Below are positions 25,528 through 33,778 of a stretch of DNA of 64,000 nt, in pieces. The position numbers and the translations under genes are program-made. Origin of the DNA: JBDIAG01 sp047974565 (GTDB lineage Bacteria; Actinomycetota; Actinomycetes; Actinomycetales; CAWJMD01); the NCBI GenBank assembly GCA_047974565.1, contig JBKECN010000034.1:62001-126000 (forward strand), in the 5' to 3' direction. Each line of letters begins with the position of its first letter. Position 1 is the stretch's first letter. The notes below the pieces were generated by a model, which was not told the origin of the DNA, made no database searches, and saw only the letters and a program-made list of their open reading frames with translations.

Positions 25528-25832
25528 AGGCATCGCCCCGGCGCTGGAGCGGGATGATTCGTCAGGCACCGGCATCGGCATTACCCTGGATCGTGCGCCG
25601 GGCCGCGGTAGCCCCGGGCTCCACCTGAAGCCGCTTCGAGCGGCCACGCGCCGAGAGGCGCTCCCGGCCCGGCGCATCACTCTCGCGGCCAACCGAGCGT
25701 CCATCGTCCGCACAGACGACCCGGGTTCGTGACACGATCCAGACCTTGGTGTACTTGTCACCTTCAACCACCCACCATATGTTGGTTTGTTACATCACAC
25801 GGTCTCCGCGTGAGGCGACGAAAGGGGCACCC
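25528..25832. other. 305-bp gap upstream of GntR regulator
   Basis: No gene seen. Near the end (25750-25800) lies a lower-GC stretch with GGTG-N7-CACC (25747-25761) and CCATATG-type sequence, where the promoter and possible autoregulatory operator of the following GntR gene would sit. I cannot assign a site with confidence. Confidence 0.4.
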
Positions 25833-26573
25833 ATGACGGTTGCGTCGGTCATTACAGTCGACAGGACGTCTCCCGTCCCCTTGTACTTCCAGTTGGCGCA
25901 GTCACTGCAGTCCAACATCGAGAACGGCAACATCCCGGCCGGTTCCCTGCTGGGCAACGAGATTCGCCTCGCCGACGAACTTGGCGTCTCGCGCCCCACG
26001 ATCCGCCGAGCCATCGAATACCTGGTCTCCCAGGGCCTGCTCGTACGCCGCCGGGGCGTGGGCACGCAGGTGGTTCGCGCGCAGGTTCGGCGTCCTCTGG
26101 AGCTGACAAGCCTGTACGAGGACCTGAGCAGCGCCGGCAAGGAACCTCGCACGGACGTGCTCGCCTTCACCGAGGAGCCTGCCCCGGACGAGGTCGCCGA
26201 CGCGCTGCGGATGGAGCCGGAGACGCCTGTGCTGGCGATTCAGCGACTGCGGTACGCCCACGACGAGCCCATCGCCATCCTGGTGAACTACCTGCCGGTC
26301 GACCTGGTCTCGATGACTCAGGAATCGTTGGAGCAACACGGTCTCTACGAGCTGATGCGCGGTGCCGGAGTACACATCCACCTCGCCGAGCAGACCATCG
26401 GTGCCCGCAACGCCACGTCCGATGAGGCCCGGCGCCTGAACGAGAAGCGGTCGGCCGCACTACTCACGATGACCAGAATCGCCTTCGACATGACCGGCCG
26501 TCCGATCGAGTTCGGCCAGCATGTGTACCGGGCCTCGCGATACGCCTTCTCCCTGACGCTGGTGGAGCGCTGA
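25833..26573 (+). CDS. GntR family regulator, HutC subfamily (UTRA domain)
   Basis: 246 residues from ATG 25833 (MTVASVITVDRTSPVPLYFQ). The N-terminal winged helix is clear: LQSNIENGNIPAGSLLGNE, LADELGVSRPTIRRAIEYLV and GLLVRRRGVGTQVV. The UTRA ligand domain follows: LYEDLSSAGKEP, VLAIQRLRYAHDEPIAILVNYLP and IEFGQHVYRASRYAFSLTLVE. HutC-type members sense sugars, amino sugars, histidine-pathway intermediates or similar small effectors. No adjacent catabolic operon indicates the ligand here; the gene ends about 100 bp before a tRNA. Confidence 0.92.
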   Translation: MTVASVITVDRTSPVPLYFQLAQSLQSNIENGNIPAGSLLGNEIRLADELGVSRPTIRRAIEYLVSQGLLVRRRGVGTQVVRAQVRRPLELTSLYEDLSSAGKEPRTDVLAFTEEPAPDEVADALRMEPETPVLAIQRLRYAHDEPIAILVNYLPVDLVSMTQESLEQHGLYELMRGAGVHIHLAEQTIGARNATSDEARRLNEKRSAALLTMTRIAFDMTGRPIEFGQHVYRASRYAFSLTLVER

Positions 26574-26674
26574 CCCACGCTCCAAGCCTGCCCCGGCCTG
26601 CGACGTCGCCGCGTGCGCAGTAGGTGCTCGCGCCTGCGTGGAAGGTTCAGTCGTCGAGGTAGTCTCATGCCCAT

Positions 26675-26748
26675 GGGGCGTTAGCTCAGTCGGTCAGAGC
26701 AGGGGACTCATAATCCTCCGGTCGTGGGTTCAAGCCCCACACGCCCCA
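26675..26748 (+). tRNA. tRNA with CAT anticodon (tRNA-Met; Ile2 not excluded)
   Basis: A 74-nt cloverleaf. Acceptor GGGGCGT pairs with ACGCCCC, discriminator A; D arm GCTC/GAGC; anticodon stem GGGGA/TCCTC with loop CTCATAA (anticodon CAT); T arm GTGGG/CCCAC with loop TTCAAGC. No CCA is encoded. It lacks the initiator features (C1-A72 mismatch, three G-C pairs in the anticodon stem in initiator order). CAT elongator and lysidine-modified isoleucine tRNAs cannot be separated by eye. Confidence 0.93.
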
Positions 26749-26810
26749 CTGTCAGTTCACCGTTCGGCGGCCAGGCACACCTCGCACCCGCCCTCAACGC
26801 CACCCGTCCC

Positions 26811-29153
26811 TCAACGCCATCGCCCCGTCATCGTCCCCGGGCCGGGCAACGTGCCCGGGTCCTGGCACTGCGCGCCGGGCACCGCGCCCTCACCAGTTCC
26901 GCGCCGGGCAACCAGCCGTCGAGCCTGAGCCGCGGCCGGTTGCGCCGCAACGGGTTCGCCGAAGAGGAACCCTTGGGCGTGAGTGCATTCCAGGTCCTGC
27001 AGCGCCTGCGCCTGCTCCTCGGTCTCCACGCCTTCGGCGATCACCGCGTCCAGACCGAGGGCCTGCGACAGATCCACGATGGCGTTGATCAGCCGGCGAT
27101 CCCGGTCGTCGGTGGTGACGTGCGCGGTGAACGACTTGTCGATCTTGAGCACCTTGACGCCCAGCGTCCGCAGGTAGTTCAGCGAAGAGTAACCGGTGCC
27201 GAAGTCGTCCACGCACATCACCACTCCGGAGGCATTGACCGCGGCCACGTTGTGCATCGCGAGATCCGACTGCTCCAGTGCCACCGACTCGGTGATCTCG
27301 ACCCACAGGTCTGCCGGGCTGATCCCGGTGTCGTCCAGCGCCGTGCGCACCGCAGCGCTGACGTCCGTGCGCAGCAGTTGCACGGGTGAGACGTTCACTG
27401 CCATGTGCAGATCGGGCCGGCCGAAGTCGACCTGCCACCGGGCCAGTTGATGCAGGGCCCGGTCGAGGATGAACTCACCGAGCTGGATGATCAGATCCGT
27501 GTCCTCGGCGATCGGCACGAACTCCGCGGGGTTGATCGTGCCCAGTTGCGGATGCGTCCACCGCGCCAGCGCCTCCCAGCCGGCCAGGTCCGCGAAGCCG
27601 GGGCCGGTACAGATCGGTTGGTAGGCGATGGAGATCTGCCCGTCGTCGATGGCCGTGCGCAGGGAGTTGGCCAACTCGTGGCGCCGCGAGGTGCGCTCGC
27701 GGATGGAGGCGTCGAAGTACGAGACCCGCGGTTCGGCATGGCCTTTGGCGTGGTGCAGGGCGATGTCCGCGCTGCGCATCAGCTCCTCGGCCGAGCCTGG
27801 ACAATCGGGGGACTCGACGATGCCGACCGTCGGGGTGATCAGTGTGCGGCGTCCCGCGCTGAGCGGGATGTCCCGCCATCCGCGGGCGAGCACCGACATC
27901 GCCGCGGACTCCGGCAGCCGTTGTCGATGCTCGCAGACCACGGCGAACTGGTCGCCACCGCTACGCGCCACCAGCAGCGCCTCGGTGAAGGTCGACTGCA
28001 GGCGCCGCGCGGCGATCTGCAGCACCTCGTTTCCGGTGCCGTACCCCCACCCGTCGTTGACCTGGCGGAAGTTGTCGAAGTCGATGAGCATCAGCCAGAG
28101 CGGTGCCGCCCGAGCGGATCCGGGCCCGGCCAGTCGTTCCTCGATGAGTTCGCTGAGGGCAAGCCGGTTCGGCAGACCGGTCAGCGTGTCGGACGTGGCC
28201 CGCCGGCGCACCGTCTCCTCGGCCTTGTGCAGCGCATCAATCGTGCGCCGCAGTCGGATGAAGACGATGACCCCCAGCGTGGCCACCAGCAGGCCGCGGA
28301 CCACCGAATCGAGGACCCCGTAGGTGGGCAGCATCAGCGGTGTCGCGGCCGGGACCATGAGCGCGATGAAGATGACGAGTTCGCGGCCACGCCCGAGCTT
28401 GGTTGTGACCACCTGCCGCTGAGACAGCTCTCGAATCGAGGGCAAGGAGACCCCGAGCCCCATGGTGGCGTACGCCACGAGGTGGAAGACGCTGGCCCAC
28501 GGGACGATGACGCCCGGGTGCTGCACCCAGATGAAGGAGTAGGCGGCGTCGCCGATGAGCATCGTGGTGACGCTGATGACGATCGCCTCCAGCGAGGGAT
28601 TGCCCCGGCCACGGCGAAAGGCGAGCAACAGAACGAGCAGCAGCAGGATCGTGTCCATCACCGGGTAACTCGCGCTGATCGCCAGGCCGGCCACGCCCAC
28701 CTGCCCCCGACGCACGGTCGAGCCGATGTCCAGCACCCACCCCACCAGCACGGCTCCGACGACGATCGCGGCCACATCCAGACCCAGCAGACTGTCCCGC
28801 GGCATCGTCTGCCGGACCAGTTCGATGAGGAAGACGGCCGTACACGCGTATCCGGCGATGGCCCACAGATCGGCCGACTCCAGCAACGTCGAGGTGGACG
28901 CGGGAGTCTGCCGCAAGGCCACCCCCACCATGAAGCACGCGCAGCCGACCGCCAGAAACACCCACGGCCGCAACGGACGAGGGCGATGGACGAGGGGTCC
29001 GATGACGACGGCGAGGACACTCACCCCGGCCGTGACGAAGAAGACCGTGCTGCCGAATCCGTAAGGGTCGAGGAGGTAGAGCCCGGCCACGACGAGGATC
29101 ACGACCGCGGCGGCGACCGTGAGCGGTCTGGTTCTCGGCGGTGTCGGGCTCAT
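26811..29153 (-). CDS. Membrane GGDEF-EAL cyclic-di-GMP protein
   Basis: 780 residues from ATG 29153, preceded by GGGAGG at good spacing. About residues 15-305 hold some nine hydrophobic helices (for example VAAAVVILVVAGLYLL), a MASE-like sensor. The GGDEF domain starts at DTLTGLPNRLALSEL, but the active-site loop reads SGGDQF instead of GGDEF, so synthesis of c-di-GMP is doubtful. The EAL domain keeps EALARW, AVNVSPVQLL, VEITESVAL, DDFGTGYSSLNYL, LKIDKSF, AEGVET and QGFLF, the residues needed for hydrolysis. It likely acts as a membrane phosphodiesterase with a regulatory GGDQF domain. Ends 62 bp from the tRNA. Confidence 0.93.
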   Translation of the reverse strand: MSPTPPRTRPLTVAAAVVILVVAGLYLLDPYGFGSTVFFVTAGVSVLAVVIGPLVHRPRPLRPWVFLAVGCACFMVGVALRQTPASTSTLLESADLWAIAGYACTAVFLIELVRQTMPRDSLLGLDVAAIVVGAVLVGWVLDIGSTVRRGQVGVAGLAISASYPVMDTILLLLVLLLAFRRGRGNPSLEAIVISVTTMLIGDAAYSFIWVQHPGVIVPWASVFHLVAYATMGLGVSLPSIRELSQRQVVTTKLGRGRELVIFIALMVPAATPLMLPTYGVLDSVVRGLLVATLGVIVFIRLRRTIDALHKAEETVRRRATSDTLTGLPNRLALSELIEERLAGPGSARAAPLWLMLIDFDNFRQVNDGWGYGTGNEVLQIAARRLQSTFTEALLVARSGGDQFAVVCEHRQRLPESAAMSVLARGWRDIPLSAGRRTLITPTVGIVESPDCPGSAEELMRSADIALHHAKGHAEPRVSYFDASIRERTSRRHELANSLRTAIDDGQISIAYQPICTGPGFADLAGWEALARWTHPQLGTINPAEFVPIAEDTDLIIQLGEFILDRALHQLARWQVDFGRPDLHMAVNVSPVQLLRTDVSAAVRTALDDTGISPADLWVEITESVALEQSDLAMHNVAAVNASGVVMCVDDFGTGYSSLNYLRTLGVKVLKIDKSFTAHVTTDDRDRRLINAIVDLSQALGLDAVIAEGVETEEQAQALQDLECTHAQGFLFGEPVAAQPAAAQARRLVARRGTGEGAVPGAQCQDPGTLPGPGTMTGRWR

Positions 29154-29284
29154 CGGACGCCTCCCGGGCCCCAAGGCTAGACCAGGCTAGACCACGCCTG
29201 GCGCCGATCTGGCTTCAGTCTGCATCTGACTATCGTGCCCGACTCGACCGAGCGTCCAGGGGGTGAATCCGTGGGCCCATCCCG

Positions 29285-30244
29285 TCACGACGCCGAGGCC
29301 ACCACCTCGCCGACGTAGCCGAGTTTGGCGATGACGGTCTCGGACAGCACGAAGGGGTACAGGTCCGGGCTGCCCATGCTCCGGTTGATCTCGTTCAAGG
29401 CCACGCTCGTCGGGAGCCACGCATCGTGCAGCACCTGGTCGAATGGCGTCGCCGTGTCGGGATAGGTGCCCGTCGTCAGGCCCCATTGGGACGCGGTCTG
29501 CAGGGTGTCCTGGATGTGCTGGTAGTGCGCCAGGCACTCGGCGAAGTCCTCCGTGGGATGCATGCTCGCGTAGGCGCTGACGTAGTGCTGGTGCCAGTCC
29601 GGGGGCGGGCCTTGATCGTAGTGACGCCGCAGTGCCTGCTCATACGGTGTGCTCGGGTCCCCGAAGACCTCGACGTAGCGCTCTTGCAGGGGATTCCCGG
29701 CGACGAGCACCTCGTCGTAGTAGTGGCCGAACTCGTGCCTGAGGTGGCCCAGCATGGTGCGGTACGGCTCGGCCAGTTGCTGCTGACGGCGGGTTCGTAC
29801 CGCAAGATCTGCTTCGGCGAGATCGACGGTGATCACCCCGTTGTGGTAGCCCGTGGTCACCGGCGCCTGCGTCGAGGACAGCAGGTCGACGGCGATGCCC
29901 ACGAAGCCGTCGCTGATCCGCACCGGCAGCCGCAACTCGTCCAGACCGAAGACCAGGCGCCTCTTGGCGGCCTCCGCCAGCCGCCACTGCCTCGTCCCTG
30001 CCTCGTCTTCGTCCCGGGGCCTGGTGCGGGTCAGCCGGCATGAAAGACAGCGGGATTCGTCAGCTTCCTCGACGAGCCAGTTGCAGCCGTTCACGTCGAG
30101 CTGGTCGCAGATCGCAGTCTCGGGGCCAGGTTCGGCCATCGCCACCTGCGAGCGCTGGTAGCCCACCGCAGCTGCGCAGCTCAGACACACCGAGTTCTCG
30201 AAGCTCAGGGTCGCCGAGCACACCGGACAGGTGAACCTGCGCAT
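29285..30244 (-). CDS. Zinc-binding metallopeptidase (PF10005-type)
   Basis: A 319-residue protein. The N-terminal zinc ribbon has CPVCSATLSFENSVCLSCAA, followed by a second Cys set (CDQLDVNGCNW, CLSCRL). The peptidase domain carries HEFGHYYDE (about residue 175) with distal glutamate candidates in HPTEDFAECLAHY. This family travels with transglutaminase/ATP-grasp/alpha-E operons, as here, where it is the last gene, 4 bp after the transglutaminase. A processing or trimming peptidase of the predicted peptide-modification pathway is the usual inference. No secretion signal, so cytoplasmic. Confidence 0.88.
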   Translation of the reverse strand: MRRFTCPVCSATLSFENSVCLSCAAAVGYQRSQVAMAEPGPETAICDQLDVNGCNWLVEEADESRCLSCRLTRTRPRDEDEAGTRQWRLAEAAKRRLVFGLDELRLPVRISDGFVGIAVDLLSSTQAPVTTGYHNGVITVDLAEADLAVRTRRQQQLAEPYRTMLGHLRHEFGHYYDEVLVAGNPLQERYVEVFGDPSTPYEQALRRHYDQGPPPDWHQHYVSAYASMHPTEDFAECLAHYQHIQDTLQTASQWGLTTGTYPDTATPFDQVLHDAWLPTSVALNEINRSMGSPDLYPFVLSETVIAKLGYVGEVVASAS

Positions 30245-30248
30245 TCCT

Positions 30249-31172
30249 CTAACCCGATCCCGGCAGTTGGTCGCCGGCCTCGTCCACCGGGGCCATGTCG
30301 ACCGAGACCTTCATCGTGGACTCCTCCGCCTCGGTGAAGATCACTCCCTTGAGCGGAGTCACGTCGTCGTAGTCCCGCCCCCACCCGGAGGTGGCGTGGC
30401 TGGTGTCGATGAGCTTGTCGTTGGTGGGATCGAGGTAGATCCAGTCGAGCCCGGGCACCCAGCAGCCCACCCAGGCGTGGGTGGCGTCCGCCCCGACGAG
30501 ACGGGGCTTGCCAGGCGGCGGGCGGGTCGCCAGATAGCCACTGACGTATCGTCCGGCCAGCCCCAGCGAACGCAGGCCCGCGATCATGACGTGGGAGAAG
30601 TCCTGGCAGACACCCGTCCTGCGCTCCATCAACTGGGCGACGGTGGTGCTCAGCGTGGTGGAGCCGGACTTGTACGTGAAGTCCTCGTGCACCCGGTGCA
30701 TCAGTTCCACCAGCGCCTCCCCGATCGGGCGTCCCGGCGCAAAGGACACCTCGGTGTACTCACGCACCGCGGCCGGGATATCCACCTTCTTCGTGGCCAG
30801 GGTGAAGTCGACTGCGGACCAGGCATTCTCGTAGCCGGGCAGGTCAGCCTCACGGTGCGCCAGGCCGGGTCTGGCCGCCTCCCATCCGATCCCCAGTGCG
30901 TCGGGGTCCAGCACCGGTGGGCTGATGTCCACGGTCGTGACCGCGGTGACCTCCAGCCGGGTGTGCGGGGTGGAGACGTGAAAGTTCGTCTGGGTGTTGC
31001 CGTACGGGTCGACCCGACGGGTGAGGGTCTGCGGCTCGGGGTCGAGCCGCAACCGATAGTCCACCACCTGCTGCCACGGCAGGTCGCGCAGGTGACCGTG
31101 CAACAGGCCGTAGCTGTCGGTCACATCGTCGTCGTAGGTGTACACCGTGGAGTGTTGGATCCGGTACCTCAC
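30249..31172 (-). CDS. Transglutaminase-like protein (peptide-modification operon)
   Basis: 307 residues from GTG 31172, which overlaps the upstream stop (GTGA); a longer frame to 31286 lies inside the ATP-grasp gene. The N-terminal beta domain (VRYRIQHSTVYTYDDDV) matches the bacterial transglutaminase N-terminal family. Catalytic core: Cys in RTGVCQDFSHVMIAGLRSLG (about 175), His in GADATHAWVGCWVP and Asp in WIYLDPTNDKL. Likely a cytoplasmic protease or amide-transfer enzyme on an unknown peptide. Co-transcribed with the ATP-grasp/alpha-E protein. Confidence 0.92.
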   Translation of the reverse strand: MRYRIQHSTVYTYDDDVTDSYGLLHGHLRDLPWQQVVDYRLRLDPEPQTLTRRVDPYGNTQTNFHVSTPHTRLEVTAVTTVDISPPVLDPDALGIGWEAARPGLAHREADLPGYENAWSAVDFTLATKKVDIPAAVREYTEVSFAPGRPIGEALVELMHRVHEDFTYKSGSTTLSTTVAQLMERRTGVCQDFSHVMIAGLRSLGLAGRYVSGYLATRPPPGKPRLVGADATHAWVGCWVPGLDWIYLDPTNDKLIDTSHATSGWGRDYDDVTPLKGVIFTEAEESTMKVSVDMAPVDEAGDQLPGSG

Positions 31173-33778
31173 CTCGAGACACCCCCGGACCGTCGCAGGT
31201 CCTGCGGTGCACCGGTACCTGCGTCGAGGTCGCCGGTGAACCATTGCGATCGGAGTTGTCGGGGTTCGACCGGCAGGCGCTGCCATTGCCGGTGAATGGC
31301 GTCGGAGAGCGTCCGCAGCCGGTCCTGCAGCGAGGTGAGCTCGGCCAGCAGCGCCGGACGCTCACCGTCGTGCACCCGGGTCAGTTCGATGGTGTCGAGG
31401 GCGGCCACGTCGGCGATGAGTTCGTCCACCATCCGTACCGGCTCGAGTTCCTGGCGGGAATCCGGGATTCGCAACAGGTTCGACAGGATCCGTTGTAGTT
31501 GGTAGGCCACCGAGCGTGGGTTGTCGGCCTGGGTGACGAGCAGGTCCACCACTGCGACGGACCGGATGCCGCCGCGCAGCCGGCGTCGGAAGGTCAGGAT
31601 CGACTCGGTCGCGGTGAGCACGGTCTCGGCAACGATCCGCTCCACCCCCGGGGAGTGCTGGGTGGCCAGGGTGACCTCGAGCAGCCGCAGCACCTGCAAC
31701 GCTCGCTCCAGGCCCCGGCCGGTGTCGAGCATGTACCAGCCCGGGTCGCGCACCATGTTCTCCGAGAACACGCCGGCCAGGGCGAGCAGCCTGGTCAGGA
31801 TCCGTTCGCCTGCCACGGTCATCGCCGGCCACGAGGCCCGTTCGACCTCGGCCAGATCCGCACAGGCGCGTTCGATGCCGGCCAGCACCATCCATACATC
31901 GCCCGAGAACTGGTCGCGGACACCGTTGGCGGCCCGGTGCAGAGAGGCGATAGAGGCCGTCACGCTCCCCACCCGGGTGCCGTCGGCGATGAGCGAGCGC
32001 AACTCCTCGCGTACAGCCCGGTCACCGGCCAGGAACCCCGGATAGGTTCCGGACACATGGGTGAGAGCGGCCAGTACCTGCTCATACGCTTCGGACGTGT
32101 CGGCGTCGTAGGTCTGGTCCACCGCGACCCGCCCGGTGGCCATCAGCAAGCGGAGCAGGTCCTCGGCCCGCTCGGCGTAGCGGCCGACCCAGTACAGGTC
32201 GTCCAGCACCCGGGGCACCATGGCACCCGAGGACGCGACGGTCGCCGGGGTCAGCAGTTCCCGCTCGGGCGCGGGCATCGGCGGGTGCGGCAGGGCCCTT
32301 CCGGCCACCCACACGTCCTTGGAGACCCCCGCGTGGGGCTCGGTGACCAACACGCCGGCCCGGTGCATCCGCGAGCCGTAGGCCAGTCCCCCGGCCATCA
32401 CCTCGTACCGGGCTCCGGCACGGGCGGTGAACGCCCGCAAGGTCACCGCGCGGGGCGCGATCTCCCCATCCACCGCGGACGGCGCCACCGACAGGTCCAC
32501 CAGATCCTGCCCCACATACCGGTGTGGCTCCCGCTCGATCACCGCGAGCAGCGACTCACGCTGGACCCGGGTCAACGCCGGGCCGCGCACGCTGCGTCCG
32601 CCGTCCCGCACGATCGAGCGCACGACGATGGAGTCCAGGTGGGCCCGCACGTACTTCATCCCGTCCGGCTCCCCGCACCACCAGGTGCGCACCGACGCGA
32701 GTGTGAGGTCCTCGTCGAGCAGTCTCCTGCTCAGCGCCGGCAGGAAGGCCAGCAGCACCGGGTTCTCCAGAATGCCTGAGCCGAGCGGGTTCACGACGCT
32801 GACCGTGCCGCGACGCACGCAGTCCACCAGGCCGGTGACTCCCAGCCGCGAGCCCGAGCGCAACTCCAGCGGGTCGCACCAGGCGGAGTCCACCCGGCGC
32901 AGGATGACGTCCACCGGTTCCAGCGAGCCGAGCACCCGCAGCCAGACCCGCCCGTCCCGCACGGTGAGGTCGCTGCCCTCGATCAGCGGGAAGCCGAGCA
33001 GGGAGGCCACGAAGGCCTGGTCGAAGGCGGTCTCGGATTGTGGTCCGGGGCTGAGCACCACCACCCGGGGGTCGTCCTTACCGTCCGGGGCGGCTGCCAG
33101 CAGGCTGGTGCGCAACGCCTGGAAGAAGGGGTTGAGCCGGGCCAGGTTGGCTCCGGAGAAGATCTCCGGCAGCACTCGCTCCAGCACGCGCCGGTTCTGC
33201 AGGGCGTACCCGGCGCCGGAGGGGGCCTGGGTACGGTCCGACAGGGCCAGCCACTCGCCGTTGGAGTTTCGGCCCAGGTCGACGCCGGTGAGGTGGAGGT
33301 GCGACGGCGTTCCGACCAGGGGGCGCAGGTATTCGGCGTGATCGAAGATCGCCGCTGGCGGCAGCAGCCCGTCGCGCAGCAGCCTCTGCTCGGAGTACAC
33401 GTCGTGCAGGATCGCGTCGAACAGCTCGGCCCGCTGGGCGAGCCCGGCCTCGACCTGTCCCCACTCCTCCTCGCCGACCACCAGCGGGACGGCGTCCAGC
33501 TGCCAGCGCACCGGATCGGTCAGCGCAGTGGTCCCGGTCGACGGTGACGGGGTGTCCACCAGGGACACGGTCGCCGTGGGGCTCGGGGTGTAGCTGACAT
33601 CGCTGTCCCGCAGGATCTGGCGGACCTCGGCGTGGGCGCGGACCAGGTCGTCGGCGTCTAGGTCCGACAGCGCGCCGACCCGCTCCCAGCCTGGGCGCAC
33701 CTGCCCGTCCGGAGTGCAGAACTCGTCGTACCGTCGATGCCCGGCTGAGGCCGCCTGGTACCGGGACCTCAGAGTCAC
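31169..33778 (-). CDS. Circularly permuted ATP-grasp fused to alpha-E (DUF403) protein
   Basis: An 869-residue fusion. Residues 1-500 are the circularly permuted ATP-grasp: LFDAILHDVYSEQRLL, LPPAAIFDHAEYLRP, LTGVDLGRNSNGEWL, LSDRTQAPSGAGYALQNR, VVLSPGPQSETAFDQAF and RVDSAWCDPLELR. Residues about 525-860 are the helical alpha-E domain: MVPRVLDDLYWVGRYAERAEDL, VAYQLQRILSNL. In many genomes these are two separate genes. ATP-grasp enzymes activate carboxylates for amide ligation, so a peptide-ligase function is predicted. ATG 33778 overlaps the preceding stop (ATGA). Confidence 0.93.
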   Translation of the reverse strand: MTLRSRYQAASAGHRRYDEFCTPDGQVRPGWERVGALSDLDADDLVRAHAEVRQILRDSDVSYTPSPTATVSLVDTPSPSTGTTALTDPVRWQLDAVPLVVGEEEWGQVEAGLAQRAELFDAILHDVYSEQRLLRDGLLPPAAIFDHAEYLRPLVGTPSHLHLTGVDLGRNSNGEWLALSDRTQAPSGAGYALQNRRVLERVLPEIFSGANLARLNPFFQALRTSLLAAAPDGKDDPRVVVLSPGPQSETAFDQAFVASLLGFPLIEGSDLTVRDGRVWLRVLGSLEPVDVILRRVDSAWCDPLELRSGSRLGVTGLVDCVRRGTVSVVNPLGSGILENPVLLAFLPALSRRLLDEDLTLASVRTWWCGEPDGMKYVRAHLDSIVVRSIVRDGGRSVRGPALTRVQRESLLAVIEREPHRYVGQDLVDLSVAPSAVDGEIAPRAVTLRAFTARAGARYEVMAGGLAYGSRMHRAGVLVTEPHAGVSKDVWVAGRALPHPPMPAPERELLTPATVASSGAMVPRVLDDLYWVGRYAERAEDLLRLLMATGRVAVDQTYDADTSEAYEQVLAALTHVSGTYPGFLAGDRAVREELRSLIADGTRVGSVTASIASLHRAANGVRDQFSGDVWMVLAGIERACADLAEVERASWPAMTVAGERILTRLLALAGVFSENMVRDPGWYMLDTGRGLERALQVLRLLEVTLATQHSPGVERIVAETVLTATESILTFRRRLRGGIRSVAVVDLLVTQADNPRSVAYQLQRILSNLLRIPDSRQELEPVRMVDELIADVAALDTIELTRVHDGERPALLAELTSLQDRLRTLSDAIHRQWQRLPVEPRQLRSQWFTGDLDAGTGAPQDLRRSGGVSR

